Shown: positions 7,925 to 18,776, counted from the first letter of the stretch. The stretch: DNA of 64,000 nucleotides from Candidatus Streptomyces philanthi (GCA_018114805.1 CP073042.1:1240001-1304000), one strand, 5' to 3'. A program made the numbers and translations. The notes: generated from the letters alone by a model not told the origin.

Positions 7925-8340
7925 CGGTGTGCCCTCTCCTTGATTTCGGCCACGTCGGCCTTGACGCTGTCCACCGTCTGTTCCGGCGCGGGCGGAGCCG
8001 CCTGGCTGATCTGCCGCTTGCCGAGGGTCGCGAGGAGCGCGGCGACAGCGGCCAGAACGACGGTGACGATCAGCGCGGCGGCCCACACGTCGAGCACGAG
8101 GGCCAGGGCGGCGATCGCGGTGGCGGCCAGTGCCTGCAGGGCGAGGACGCCCACCAGGCCGGCGCCGCCGAGCAGGCCGCCGCCCCGGCCGAAGCGCTTG
8201 CCCTTCTGGGCCATCTCCGCCTGCGCCAGGCGCATCTCGTCGCGTACGAGTTGGGACAACTGCTGGGAGGCCCGCTGGACCAACTCGCCCACCGGTTCCG
8301 ACGATCGGTCGTGCGGGTGCGGGGAGTCTGCTGTGGTCAT
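7921..8340 (-). CDS. phage-holin-family (Actino_holin-like) membrane protein
   Basis: A 139-aa protein from ATG 8340. The N-terminal part is amphipathic (LVQRASQQLSQLVRDEMRLA, then QAEMAQKGKRFGRG). Two hydrophobic hairpins follow (GLVGVLALQALAATAIAALA and WAAALIVTVVLAAVAALLAT). The family name comes from weak similarity to holins; in Streptomyces it is a chromosomal membrane protein, not evidence of prophage. First gene of the three-gene operon. ATG 8427 is a longer alternative start. Confidence 0.85.
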   Translation of the reverse strand: MTTADSPHPHDRSSEPVGELVQRASQQLSQLVRDEMRLAQAEMAQKGKRFGRGGGLLGGAGLVGVLALQALAATAIAALALVLDVWAAALIVTVVLAAVAALLATLGKRQISQAAPPAPEQTVDSVKADVAEIKERAHR

Positions 8341-8536
8341 CGGCGTGAGCCCGTCCTTCCTCGGCGTTCCGGGCGGCGGCTTGGGGGCGGTCGTCGGGTG
8401 CGACGGGTACCCCTTGGCGGCGGCCATGTGGCGTCTCTCCCTGGGTGTGCGGCTGTCGGTGGGTGGTTCGGGTACCCACGCCGGGCCGTCTTACGACACG
8501 CGGGCGGTGGACGGATCGTGGGGCGGCTCACGTGGC

Positions 8537-10687
8537 TCACAGGCCGTCGCGGGACACTGTCTCGTTCCAACTGCGGGAGAAGACCCGCCGGTCGCACTCG
8601 TACCCATCCAGCGTGGCGTCGACCTGGAACGCGTGCTCGTCGCAGCGCAGTACGGTGCGGGTCTCCACGCGGACGTCCCAGTCGTCGCGTCGGAAGCGCA
8701 TGGTCCAGGCCGACTCACCGCTGGGCGAGGTGAAGTCGTCGGCGACGGACGTGTAGCGCTCGTAGGCGCGGCTGCCCACGTCCAGGCCGATGTCATCGAA
8801 GCGCACCAGGCCCCGGTCCTTCACGATCTCCAACTCGGCCCGGTAGTCGACCAGGTCGCGCCTGACGTCCCAGCGCTCCTCCACGGGGCTGAGCCGGGTG
8901 GTGCGCAGCGGCGGGGTCCCCTCCGGCTCGCCGAACGGCCGCGCCGGTTCCTCGTCCCGGTCCGCCGGGCGCACCGGCAGCGTCAGGCTGCTCGTTCCCT
9001 CGTACACGCTCAGCAGTACCGGGCGCGGGGGCAGCCAGGCCAGTGGCCAGTACGAGGTGGACGGGGAGAGTCGGATGCGGTGGCCGGGTGGGAACGCCTG
9101 CGCCACCCCGTTGAGTTGGATGACCGCGTGGTAGCGGCGCCCGGGCTCCAGCGGGGTGGGGTCCGCTGTGCCGTCGCAGCGGCCGATGTTGAGGATGCCG
9201 TACGTCACCCGCGTTGCGCTGCCGTCCGGGGCCACGTCGGAGATCCGGGCGGCGAACTGGGCGACCGGCTCGGAGACGGCGAGGTCGAGTTCCACGGTGG
9301 GCGAGCCGAGGATCTCCACGCGCTCGGTGAGCTGGTCGGTGTCGAAGACCAGCGAGCCGCCGTCCTCCTCGCGCTGGTCGTACGGCAGATCGGGGGACGC
9401 GTTGTAGGAGGCCCACTTTCCGGCGAACTGGCCCACGGACAGCGGTGAGCGGACCGTCATCGCCTCGCCCGACCGCCCGTCGCGGCCGGCGTCGTCGGCC
9501 GCCACCGCCGGGCTGGCCTCGGCGTCCGCGCGCACGCTGGCGTCGGCGGCCGGCCCCGGCGCCGGGTCGGCCGCGCCGGGGGCCGGCCGGTCGGTGCCGG
9601 CGGGGGCCTGGTCGGGCAGGCCGATGCGGTGCTGGCTGAGGGGGTGGGTGACCTGGCGGATGTGCGGCGAGGGCCAGCTCGGCTCGGCGACCCAGCGGCC
9701 GGGGCGCTCCGCGTACGAGGTGGAGGGGGGCACGGTGTCTTGCATCCAGGTGCGGAGCATGGGCCCGTCCATCACGCCGTTCTCGACGCCCTTGAGCCAG
9801 CGGTCTCACCAGCGCACGACCTCCTGGAGGTAGCCGATGGCCGGGCCCGGCTCGCCCAGGTGCGGGAACTTGTGCGACCAGGGCCCGAGCAGGCCCTTGC
9901 GGGGCACGTCCAGGTTAGCGAGCAGCCGGGTGACGGCGTTGGAGTAGCCGTCGGCCCAGCTGCTGGAGGCGAGCACGGGGCAGCATACGGCCTGGTAGTC
10001 CTCGCAGACCGACGCGCGCCGCCAGTAGTCGTCCCGGCGCTGGTGGCGCAGCCACTCCAGGACCCACGGCTCGGTGTTCTCCAGGCGCTCGTGCCACATC
10101 TCGCGCCAGCGCTCCCCGACGACGGCCGGGTCGGGCGGGCAGGTGGCGTAGGCGAACATAGTGCCCGCCTCGGCGAGGTTGTCGGAGAGCAGCGCGCCCC
10201 CCATGTAGTGCATGTCGTCGGCGTACCGGTCGTCCGTGAAGGACGCGATGACGATGGCCCGCAGGCTCGGTGGCTGGCGGGCCGCCACCTGGAGCGCGGC
10301 GAAGGCGCCCCAGGACAGGCCCATCATCCCGGTCGTGCCGTCACACCAGGGTTGCTCGGCCAGCCAGGCGAGCACCTCCTCGGCGTCGGCCTGCTCCCGC
10401 TCCAGGTACTCGTCCCGCAGCACCCCCTCGGAGTCGCCGGTGCCCCGCAGGTCGACGCGGACGCAGGCGTAGCCGTGACCGGCCAGGTAGGGGTGGTGGA
10501 CAGAGCCGCGCACGGAGGTCAGGTCGCGCTTGCGGTACGGGATGTACTCCAGAATCGCCGGGACCGGCTCGTCGTCGGAGGTGGTCGGCCGCCAGACGTG
10601 CGCCGACAGGCGCACGCCGTCGGACATGGGGATGGTGAGGTGCTGCTCCTCCTTCGTCGCGTACGGCAGGTCGCTCACGTGTCGCAT
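8537..10687 (-). pseudogene. CocE/NonD family hydrolase (peptidase S15-like), in-frame stop
   Basis: About 716 residues from ATG 10687, which has an AGGAAGGAG site. The alpha/beta hydrolase part shows DLRGTGDSEG (oxyanion region), nucleophile GLSWGAF, and acid/His segments ending GPWSHKFPH. The C-terminal part (from about 9470 down) is the jelly-roll domain of X-Pro dipeptidyl-peptidase and cocaine-esterase proteins (VELDLAVSEPVAQFAARISD, PPGHRIRLSPSTSYWPL). A TGA at 9806-9808 interrupts VVRW-DRWLKG, where relatives have Trp (TGG to TGA). An Ala/Asp-rich insert precedes the C-terminal domain. The gene follows an ATP-grasp gene. Confidence 0.82.
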
Positions 10688-10752
10688 GGGTGGGGATCGC
10701 TCCTTCCTCGCGCTCGTGTCGCCGCGCGGGCGCAGTCGGGCTCGCGGAGCGC

Positions 10753-12055
10753 TCAGCGGCTCGGCTCGGCCGGGTCCTCGGGGGGGCGTGACCTCGAACC
10801 GGTGGTTCAGGGCGGCGACGCAGCGGTCGTACTTCTGTCGCAGCTCCTCCTCGCTGTCCGCGCCGGTGACAATGTGGGCCACCTCGTAGCTGTAGTTGTC
10901 CTGCTCGCGGGCGTCGGAGAGGCGCTCGCCCTGGGTGGGGACCAGGGCGATGCTCACGCCGGGTATCTCGCGCTCGATGCGCTCGATGTCGGCCTGGCTC
11001 GGCACCCCGCGCACCGCGGCGTCGGCGAACCAGCGGTAGTACCACTTGGCCGCCATCCGGTAGCGGCCCTCGCGGTGCGGGAGCGCGGGGTCCTCGCCGA
11101 GCGCGAGGCGGACCATGCAGTGGTGGTTGGGCACCCCGTCCACGTACTGGAACAGCAGCGCGTGCGACTGCGAGTGCCGGGGGTTGATCTCCAGCAGGTT
11201 GATCGCGTCGGCCTGCGGGTCGTAGAAGTACTCGATGCTGAACGTCGCGTTGTCGAAGCCGATCTGCCGCATGACGCGCGCGGACGCCTCGTGCAGCCGA
11301 ACGAGCACCGGCTCGGGCAGCGTGGAGGGGTACTGGTGGCGCAGGAAGCTGGGGCTGTCCGGGTAGTCGATCGAGTCGAGCACGCCGTAGACGGTGACCA
11401 GACCGTCCTGTACGTAACCCTCGACGGCGACCTGGATGCCGTTCAGCGACTCCTCGGCCAGGCACACCTGGCCGCCGGTGCCGGTCATCTCGGGCGGCAG
11501 CTCCAACCGGTCCAGGACGTAGTCGAAGGGGCGCCCGACGCGCCCTATGCCCTCCCGCACGCGCCCGACCGCGTCCTGGAACTCCCGCTCGTCGGCCACG
11601 CCGAACGCCAACTCGGACGAGTACGCCACCGCGGGCTTGACCCACATCGGGAAGCTCATGCCGGCCGAGGGCCAGGGGTCGTCCGTCGTCAGGTCGACCT
11701 GGCCGAAGCCCGGGTACTCGTCGATGGCCTTCCGCTGTTCCAGCCGGCTCCAGTACTTGTGCTCGCACTTGGCGACGGAGGCCAGGCTGGTGCCGCGGGT
11801 GCCGTAGTGCTCGTTCAGGAGTGGCACCAGCGCGCTGACGGGGAATTCCCAGTAGCCGACGATCGCGTCCACGCCACCGTCGATGGCGCCGATCGCCTTC
11901 TGCACCAGGCTGGCCATGTCCACCTCGCCGCCCTGGAGTTCGTCCGGCTCGAACAGGCCGTGGAACGTGAGGTCGGCGACGCCCGGCATGTCCCGCAGCA
12001 CCCGTAGGTTGGCCTCTTCCGCCCCGATCACGACGATGTTCTTTCGGCTCACCAC
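10753..12055 (-). pseudogene. ATP-grasp enzyme, frameshift at its 3' end
   Basis: Starts at GTG 12055 or 12052. About 430 aa with an N-terminal Rossmann-like part (KNIVVIGAEEANLRVLRDMP), the ATP-grasp core (MWVKPAVAYSSEL, VCLAEESLNGIQVAVEGYVQ) and the metal-binding LLEINPRHSQSH. A run of seven C near 10791-10797 shifts the frame into the next gene and creates an apparent ATP-grasp/hydrolase fusion. With six C the protein ends TPPEDPAEPSR at TGA 10753. ATP-grasp enzymes ligate a carboxylate to an amine or similar nucleophile; the substrate here is unknown. The downstream CocE-type hydrolase may cut or process its product. Confidence 0.78.
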
Positions 12056-12314
12056 TGCTCCCTGTCGTCGGCGTTGTCGGCGTACGCTCTCGCGCCCGCC
12101 TCGCTCGTTCTTCCGGTCTTCCGCACGCGTTCCGCCTCCTCGGCGTGTCCGTCGGGCCGGCGTCGCAACCGGGTACCGGGCTGTGCCCGCTCGATGTCAG
12201 ATCGACGCTGACGGTGGCGTGAGGGGTGTCATGGTTTGCGTGGTGCCGAGGCACGCGCGGGGCGAGGCGTTCGGCGGGTGGCGGAAGCGTGGCAGACGCG
12301 GAGTGCGGGCAACG

Positions 12315-12443
12315 TCAGTGGCGCCCGTGCGCGCTGTCGGACGCGCCGCCGAAGAGGCGGGCGATGGCGCGGAAAGGCAGGGTCACGACGGTGGCGATGG
12401 CGCCGCCGATCGAGCGCAGTACGTCAGCGATGGCCTTGAGCAT
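12315..12443 (-). CDS. LPFR-motif small protein
   Basis: A 42-aa peptide from ATG 12443: LKAIADVLRSIGGAIATVV, then TLPFRAIARLFGG. The LPFR motif followed by an amphipathic basic helix defines a Streptomyces small-protein family of unknown role. A hydrophobic N-terminal helix suggests membrane association. It lies 259 nt upstream of the ATP-grasp gene on the same strand. Confidence 0.85.
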   Translation of the reverse strand: MLKAIADVLRSIGGAIATVVTLPFRAIARLFGGASDSAHGRH

Positions 12444-12809
12444 GAGGGCTTCTCTCCCAGGACTCTCAGGTCTCTGAGCTTCGGGTTCTCCCGGCGAGGC
12501 CGCGTCCGGGCGGGGCGGCGCGTGGATGTGTGCCGGGGTGAGAGTGAGGGTGTCCCGTAACCGGTTCCGCAAACGCGTCGTGACCCCGTCGGCCCTGCGA
12601 AACGCCCAGAACGGCGCGGGCCGGCGAGGGCCGGCACGGGCGGGCGAAGGCCGGCGAGGCGGAACGGCGCGGGTCGACACGGCCGGCGGACACGTCGCCG
12701 GCACGTCGGTGTGCCCCGGTGGTGGCGGCCGTGGCCGTCAGAGTCCGGGGAGCGCGCTCGCCCGTGTGCGTACACGCCGTCCCGGACCCCGCTCGCGCCC
12801 GCGCGGCGG
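12444..12809. other. intergenic, no gene seen
   Basis: GC-rich, with a degenerate GGCCGGCGAGG-type repetition around 12600-12680 and no frame with recognisable protein features. Confidence 0.4.
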
Positions 12810-13298
12810 CTAGGCGATCAGCTCACACCACACGACCTTGCCGCTTCCACGCGCCTGCCGACCGCGCCCCGCGAGCCGGTAGGAACTCCATCGGTCGGCG
12901 TACTCGCCGACCATGCGCGACCCCCGGCCGCCCTCCTGGCCCAGGTCCCACGGGCCCGTTCTCGGCGGGGCGGGGAGTTCCGGGCTGGTATCGCGCACGC
13001 TGAGCCGCAGCACGCCGCCCCGCCAGGCCAGCCGCAGCGAGGCCGGGCCGCGGGCGTACCGGAAGGCGTTGCTGGCCAGCTCGGAGACCAGCAGCTCAGC
13101 GCGGTCGGTGAGGCTGATCGGGCCGTGCACGCGGAGCACGGTACGGACCGTGGCGCGGGCCACGCTCGGGGCGAGTGGGCTGTGCGGCAGGTACAGGGTG
13201 TATCGCCAGGTGCCCGGCGGGGCGGCTATGACCGATGTCGTCGGAGCGGCGGTCGGTGTACGAGAGGCTGTGGGGGCGACTGGAGCTTCGGCGGACAT
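12810..13298 (-). CDS. ATP-binding protein, anti-sigma regulatory factor (RsbW-like HATPase)
   Basis: A 162-aa protein from ATG 13298 behind GGAGGGGAAA. The GHKL fold is recognisable by LVSELASNAFRYARGP (N box), LRLSVRDTSPELP (G1-like) and a short glycine loop EGGRGSRMVGEYADRW. Streptomyces encodes dozens of these small kinases, which usually bind sigma factors or anti-anti-sigma partners. No partner gene is adjacent, so its target cannot be named. Confidence 0.85.
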   Translation of the reverse strand: MSAEAPVAPTASRTPTAAPTTSVIAAPPGTWRYTLYLPHSPLAPSVARATVRTVLRVHGPISLTDRAELLVSELASNAFRYARGPASLRLAWRGGVLRLSVRDTSPELPAPPRTGPWDLGQEGGRGSRMVGEYADRWSSYRLAGRGRQARGSGKVVWCELIA

Positions 13299-13646
13299 GG
13301 GCTTTCCCCTCCGTGGTGGGCTGCCTGCCGCTGCGCCGGGCGTCACCCCCCGGCGTCCTGATGCCCGGGCGACCGTGCGCAGCGGTGCATGACCAGTCCG
13401 GACGCAGAACGTCAGCATTCGGTTCAGGGAGCGATGGTTGGCTCATCACGCCCCAGAGGCAGGCGTTTCCCCGCACTCCCCCCACGGGCGCCACGGGCGC
13501 GCCCACAGCCGCGCGCGCCCACCCCGTCGCACCCGGCCCCTCGCCCCGCCCCACCCGGCCCGGGCCCACCACGGAACGGGCCCCGCACGCGTACCGCCGG
13601 GGCACTCTCCGCCGGGGCGTCCCGCCACGTCCACCGGTGGCGCGGC
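13299..13646. other. intergenic, no gene seen
   Basis: About 350 bp, very C-rich on the plus strand. Long open frames here are composition artefacts. Confidence 0.4.
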
Positions 13647-14111
13647 TCAGTTCACTGCTCGGCGCACCAACTCCGCGATCCGCGCCTCCACTTCGGCGTT
13701 GAACTCGGTCAGGGCGTACGCGGCCGGCCACATCGCGCCCTCGTCCAGTGCGGCAACGTCGCTGAAGCCGAGCGTCGCGTACCGGGTCTTGAACTTGCTC
13801 GCGCCCTGGAAGAAGCAGACGACCTTGCCATCGAGGGCGTACGCAGGCATCCCGTACCAGACCTTGGGGGCGAGGGCAGGGGCGTTGGCCGTGACGATGG
13901 CGTGCACGCGCTCGGCCAGGACGCGGTCCGCGTCCGGCATCTCGGCGATCTTCGCGACCACGTCCGCCTCCTTCTCCGCCCGCGATCTACGTCGCGACGC
14001 CTTCTTCAGCTCCTGGGCGTGCTCCTTCATCGCGGCCCGCTCCTCGGGGGAGAACCCCTCGTGCGCGGTGTCGTCGGCGGTGTTCCTGGTGAGGTTGTCG
14101 GCCTTGCTCAT
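13647..14111 (-). CDS. DUF1801 / YdhG-like protein
   Basis: A 154-aa soluble protein. The N-terminal 60 residues are charged and helical ([20 protein letters not shown]). The DUF1801 domain follows with [31 protein letters not shown] and [14 protein letters not shown]. subtilis YdhG/Fra, an iron chaperone for frataxin-like work, is the named relative; Streptomyces members are uncharacterised. It stands alone. Confidence 0.88.
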   Translation of the reverse strand: MSKADNLTRNTADDTAHEGFSPEERAAMKEHAQELKKASRRRSRAEKEADVVAKIAEMPDADRVLAERVHAIVTANAPALAPKVWYGMPAYALDGKVVCFFQGASKFKTRYATLGFSDVAALDEGAMWPAAYALTEFNAEVEARIAELVRRAVN

Positions 14112-14301
14112 GGCGGGCCTCCTTCGTGAGGGCCGTGCTGACGGACGGGTCGTACGCGGTCTGAGACGGGACGTCTAACCCGCCCCACTGACAACCGGCC
14201 GGCGCTGACCAGCGCGTACGACGCGCGCACCCACCGGCAGCGGCACGCACTCCGCCGTCACCGACTTCAACCGCGTTGAGCTTGCAACTACCTGCCTTCT
14301 C

Positions 14302-14322
14302 AAAGCGGGAAAAGCCCGCTTT
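14302..14322. terminator. small hairpin followed by a pyrimidine run
   Basis: AAAGCGGG, 5 nt, CCCGCTTT, then CTTCCTC. It lies in the 350-bp gap before the secreted SGNH gene and could be a leftover terminator or a leader attenuator. Confidence 0.45.
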
Positions 14323-14467
14323 CTTCCTCGTAAGCTCCCCGCAGAGTCAGCCGGATCAAGCGGCCGACTCGCCCCTACGCAGCCCGTCCGTCCCGCGCTG
14401 AATTTCCCGGGCTCGGCGGGACGCGTGTCTGTCCACAGTTCCAGGAGGAACAGTCACAACGAGCTAT

Positions 14468-17162
14468 TTGCGAATACCGCCCGGCAGACAGAGATCCCTG
14501 GTCAGCGTGGCAATCGTGCTGGCCGTGCTGGCCGCCACCTGGTGTGTCGCCATCACTCGCCCCACACCGGCACTGGCGTCCCCCTCGCAGGACCGAAAGG
14601 AACTGGCCGAGTGGTGGGCGCCGGTGCACTTCCAGGACGTCGACACCAGCGGTGCGACGGGTCTCGGCGGAAAGTCCGACTACATCACCTCCTACGACTT
14701 CGACGGTGACATCAACGGGTGCAACAACTGGGAGAACACCAGCCAGCACAAGTTGCCCGCGCACGTCTACTACTCGGTCGTCGAGACCAAGGGCTTCGCG
14801 TACCTGCTCTACACGTTCTTCCATCCGCGCGACTGGGCGGACGTGTCTGCGGACGACCATCTGGAGGACGACACCGAGCACGAGAACGACACCGAGGGTG
14901 TGCTCGTCATCGTGGAGCGCAACAGTTCCCGACACGGCACGCTGAAGGCCGCGATCACCGTGTCGCACTCGGACTTCTACTCGTACCTGCCCGAGGACAG
15001 TGGCTGGTCCGCGGGAGCCGAGAACATCGACGGCAGGCTTCCGCTGAAGAACAGCCCGCGCGGGGACGGTCACGGCCGGCCGTGGACGGCGCAGCAGGCC
15101 AACAGTCATGCCGCGTGGTCCTTCGATGCCCGGGATCGGGTGCGTGAGCAGTACGAGGACGGAGACGGCGTGCTCTACGTGCCGGGTGACGAGGCGGAAG
15201 AGCCCACCAGCACCAACGACCGGGACGTGGAGTACACCCTGGTCGACGTGTTCGCCAAGGACGGCATGTGGGACAAGCGGCACGACACCTCGCTGTTCGC
15301 CACACCGAACAATTTCGCCGGTGACGACGGGCCCAACCCGAACGGTGCGCCCTGCGGTTACGAAAGTTGGGAGCGCAACACCGACGCGGGCAGCGCGCCG
15401 TGGGCCTGGGACGACGAGGACGACCTCCCCGGCAAGGGCTACCTCGCCACCAACCTAGCCGAGTTGGTGTTCAACTACTTCAACTGGCCCGGCAAGCCCG
15501 CCCAGCCCGACCTCGACTACACCTGGAACCCGTACAACGACATCACCCAGCCCGATCCGCCGGAGCCCACCGAGTGGCGCGTGATGGGGCTCGGGTCCTC
15601 CTCCACCCTCGGTGAGGGAAGCTCGGACGGCAACGGCTACCGGGACACGGCGGACGGGGAGTTCCGAAAAGAGGCCGACCGGGTCGACTGGGTCGGCTCC
15701 GTGCGGGTGGGGACGATGAGCGACCGCGACGTCGAGGGTTGGTCCGGGTTCAGGATCGCTCAGATCGCGAGCAAGGCGGAGTGCGCGGTGAAGACGTACA
15801 AGCCCAATCTCGTCACCCTGCTCGCCGGCGGCAACGACGTCCGCGAGGACTTCCAGATGGACGGTGCGATCGGCCGGCTCGAAAGTCTGGTGCGGCAGGT
15901 CATCACCGACTCGCCGAAGGCGACCGTGCTGGTGGCCGGGATGCAGCAGTTCCGCGACGCCGCCACGAACGCGCGCGGGAAGGCGTTCAGCGCCCAGATC
16001 TCGGCGATGGTCGAGCAGCTGGCGGCGGACGGCAAACACGTCGCGTACGCTGACGTGAGCGGCCTCACCGCCGAAGACATCGCGAACGACGGCATCCACC
16101 CGAACGACGGGGGTCACGAGAAGCTCGGCAACGCCTTCGCCCGTGCGGCCCGGAAGGCAAAGGTCGAGGGCTGGATCACCGACCGGCCCGAGGCCATGGC
16201 CGGCAACGCGGTGCAGTCACCCCTGCGGATTTGAGGACCATGGCAGGGGCAGGACCCGAGCGGTGCCGACGACTCGAACAGGCTGGGCGCGGGCTGCGAC
16301 GACCGGGGCGTCATCCAGAAGAACCAGTACCCGTCCTCCAGCCGGTTCTGGATGGTCGACATCAACAAGGACCGCAAGGCGGAGTACGTGGCGGTGGACG
16401 ACAAGCAGAACATCCGCTTCTGGTGGAACAGCGGGCCCTCGGGCCGCGCGTGGACGCCGTTCGTGGAGGGAGAGAACTGCCTACACCCCGAGCCCCGGCG
16501 CGGTCGGCAACATGCTGCGCTTCGGCGACGTCGACGGCTTCCCCGACTGCATGGTCGTCGAACTGAACGGCAAGGTGCACCTGAGCACCTGGAAGGCCGA
16601 GGCCCCGGCGGGCTCACGGATGTGCATGAACAAGTACGACGGGGTGGCCAGCGTCTTCTCCAAGGGCTCCACCGGCGACCGACCCGTCATCGACCCGACC
16701 ACCCAGATCCGGTTCGCCGACGTCACCGGGGGCGGACGCGACGACTACCTGCTGACCAAGGCGGACGGCACCACGACCGCCTGGCTGAACCGGGGCTTCC
16801 AGGTCAAGGAGGACAAGAAGTACCTCGACTGGACCGAGCCCCTGAAGATCGGTAACGCCCTACAGGACCCCCGCCAGATCCGGTACGCCGACATCAACGG
16901 GGACAAGCGCGCCGACCGCGTCCTGATCACCGCCAGGGGCGGCGCACGGGTCTGGCTCAACGAGGGTGGCACGGGGGCGAGCGGAAAGTACCGGGACATC
17001 GGCAGGATCGCCGGCGACGCGGAGGTCCCCACGAAGGACGTCCAGCTCGCCGACATCAACGGCGACGGCAAGGCCGACTTCCTGCGCATCGGTTGGACCG
17101 GCGTCACCCACGCCTGGCTCAACGAGCTGCCCCCGGATTTCTTCAAGTCCTTCCACCCGTAG
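14468..17162 (+). pseudogene. large secreted protein: N-terminal unknown domain, SGNH hydrolase, FG-GAP repeats
   Basis: A signal sequence (VAIVLAVLAATWCVAITRP) precedes a roughly 330-aa domain I do not recognise, with many Asp/Glu and HKLPAHVYYSVVETKG. Next is an SGNH/GDSL esterase domain: block I reads VMGLGSSSTLGEG (GSS in place of GDS), block III LLAGGNDV, block V NDGIHPNDGG. The C-terminal FG-GAP/VCBS repeats follow (FADVTGGGRDDYLL, YADINGDKRADRVL, LADINGDGKADFLR). TGA 16232 is in frame before the repeats, and an extra base near 16482 shifts frame. Without both lesions this is one protein of about 900 aa. TTG 14468 is a poor start; an AGGAGGA at 14442 is better spaced for a GTC at 14453 that may once have been GTG. 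Confidence 0.72.
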
Positions 17163-17168
17163 GACACG

Positions 17169-17209
17169 CCTCGCCCCGCCGACCGGGGGGACGGGTCGGC
17201 GGGGCGAGG
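17169..17209. terminator. strong bidirectional terminator
   Basis: A perfect 16-bp stem (CCTCGCCCCGCCGACC and its complement) starts 7 nt after the stop of the SGNH/FG-GAP gene and faces the end of the leftward iolA gene. Confidence 0.9.
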
Positions 17210-17282
17210 GCCCGCCGCCGGCGGCAGGGGCGCTGCGGCGGCGGGCCGGGGGGCCGGCGGGGTGAGCGGGGGCTCGGGCGGG

Positions 17283-18776
17283 TCAGCGGTGGCTGGGGAA
17301 GCCCAGGTCGACGCCGGCGTCCTCGGGGTTGGGCCAGCGGGTGGTGATGACCTTGCCGCGGGTGTAGAAGTGCACGCCGTCGTTGCCGTAGATGTGGTGG
17401 TCGCCGAAGATCGAGTCCTTCCAGCCGCCGAAGGAGTGGTAGCCGACCGGAACCGGGATCGGCACGTTCACGCCCACCATGCCGGCCTCGACCTCCAGTT
17501 GGAAGCGGCGGGCGGCGCCGCCGTCGCGGGTGAAGATCGCGGCGCCGTTGCCGTACGGGGACGCGTTGATCAGCTCGACGCCCTCCTCGTAGCTGTCCAC
17601 CCGCAGCACGGACAGGACCGGGCCGAATATCTCGTCGCGGTAGGCGTCGGAGTCCACGGAGACCTTGTCGAGCAGGGACAGGCCGATCCAGTAGCCGTCC
17701 TCCTTGCCCTCGACCGTGAAGTCCGTGCCGTCCAGGACCACTTCGGCGCCCTGGGCGCTCGCGCCGTGCACGTAGGAGGCGACGCGGTCCCGGTGCGCCC
17801 TGGTGATCAGCGGGCCCATCTCGGAGGCCGGGTCGCCGCCCGGACCGATCTTGATCTTGGCGGCGCGTTCGGTGATCTTCTCGATGAGCGGGTCGGCGGT
17901 GGCGCCGACGGCGACGACCGCGGAGACGGCCATGCAGCGCTCGCCGGCCGAGCCGTACGCCGCCGAGACCGCCGCGTCGGCCGCGGCGTCCAGGTCCGCG
18001 TCGGGCAGCACCAGCATGTGGTTCTTGGCGCTGCCCAGGGCCTGCACGCGCTTGCCGTTGGCCGTCGCGGTGGCGTGGATGTGCCGGGCGACCGGGGTCG
18101 AACCCACGAAGCTGACGGCCGCGACGTCGGGGTGCTCCAAGAGGCGGTCGACGGCCACCCGGTCGCCGTTGACGATGTTGAGCACGCCGTCCGGCAGGCC
18201 GGCCTGGGCCGCGAGTTCGGCCAGCCGGTACGCCGCCGAGGGCACCTTCTCGCTCGGCTTGAGCACGAAGGTGTTGCCGCACGCGATCGCCAACGGGAAC
18301 ATCCACAGCGCCACCATGGCGGGGAAGTTGAACGGCACGATCCCGGCCACCACGCCCAGCGGCTGCCGGATCGCCGCCACGTCGACCCGCGTGGCGACCT
18401 GCGAGGACAGCTCGCCCTTGAGCAACTGCGTTATGCCACAGGCCAGTTCGACGATCTCCAGGCCACGGGCCATCTCGCCCAGGCCGTCCGCGTGCACCTT
18501 GCCGTGCTCGGCGGTGATCAGGTCGGCGATCTCGTGGCGGTGCGCGTCGAGCAGCTCGCGGTAGCGGAAGAGGACCGAGGTGCGCTGCGCGAGCGACGAG
18601 GTGCACCAGGTGGCGTACGCGGTCCTGGCGGCGGCGACGGCCGTGTCCACCTCGGTCGCCGACGCGAGCGCCACCCGCGTGGTCTGGACGCCAGTCGCAG
18701 GGTCGGTGACCGGCCCGTACGTGCCGGAGGTGCCCTCCACGGGCTTGCCGTCGATCCAGTGGTCGATGGTCTTCAT
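17283..18776 (-). CDS. mmsA: methylmalonate-semialdehyde dehydrogenase (CoA-acylating)
   Basis: A 497-aa ALDH-fold enzyme, full length. Signatures are VPFNFPAMVALWMFPLAIAC, the NAD-binding GSTPVARHI, the GSAKNHMLVLPDAD region, the catalytic Cys in SAGERCMAVS, and EIFGPVLSVLRVDSYEEG. It converts malonate or methylmalonate semialdehyde with CoA and NAD to acetyl-CoA or propionyl-CoA, which is the last step of inositol breakdown and also serves valine catabolism. As the final gene of the leftward iol unit it is best called iolA/mmsA. No lesion. Confidence 0.93.
   Translation of the reverse strand: MKTIDHWIDGKPVEGTSGTYGPVTDPATGVQTTRVALASATEVDTAVAAARTAYATWCTSSLAQRTSVLFRYRELLDAHRHEIADLITAEHGKVHADGLGEMARGLEIVELACGITQLLKGELSSQVATRVDVAAIRQPLGVVAGIVPFNFPAMVALWMFPLAIACGNTFVLKPSEKVPSAAYRLAELAAQAGLPDGVLNIVNGDRVAVDRLLEHPDVAAVSFVGSTPVARHIHATATANGKRVQALGSAKNHMLVLPDADLDAAADAAVSAAYGSAGERCMAVSAVVAVGATADPLIEKITERAAKIKIGPGGDPASEMGPLITRAHRDRVASYVHGASAQGAEVVLDGTDFTVEGKEDGYWIGLSLLDKVSVDSDAYRDEIFGPVLSVLRVDSYEEGVELINASPYGNGAAIFTRDGGAARRFQLEVEAGMVGVNVPIPVPVGYHSFGGWKDSIFGDHHIYGNDGVHFYTRGKVITTRWPNPEDAGVDLGFPSHR

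Noticed and set aside
7921..8340. Prophage, because of the holin-family protein
   Set aside because: The family is a normal chromosomal membrane protein in Streptomyces; no integrase, capsid or lysin genes are present.
9629..12007. Long open frame (about 790 codons) on the plus strand
   Set aside because: It is antisense to the ATP-grasp and hydrolase genes, has no domain, and its His/Val/Gly-rich composition is what an opposite-strand frame gives in GC-rich DNA.
12719..13731. Several long frames on both strands around the ATPase-fold regulator
   Set aside because: Only the 12810-13298 frame shows GHKL motifs; the others are composition effects.
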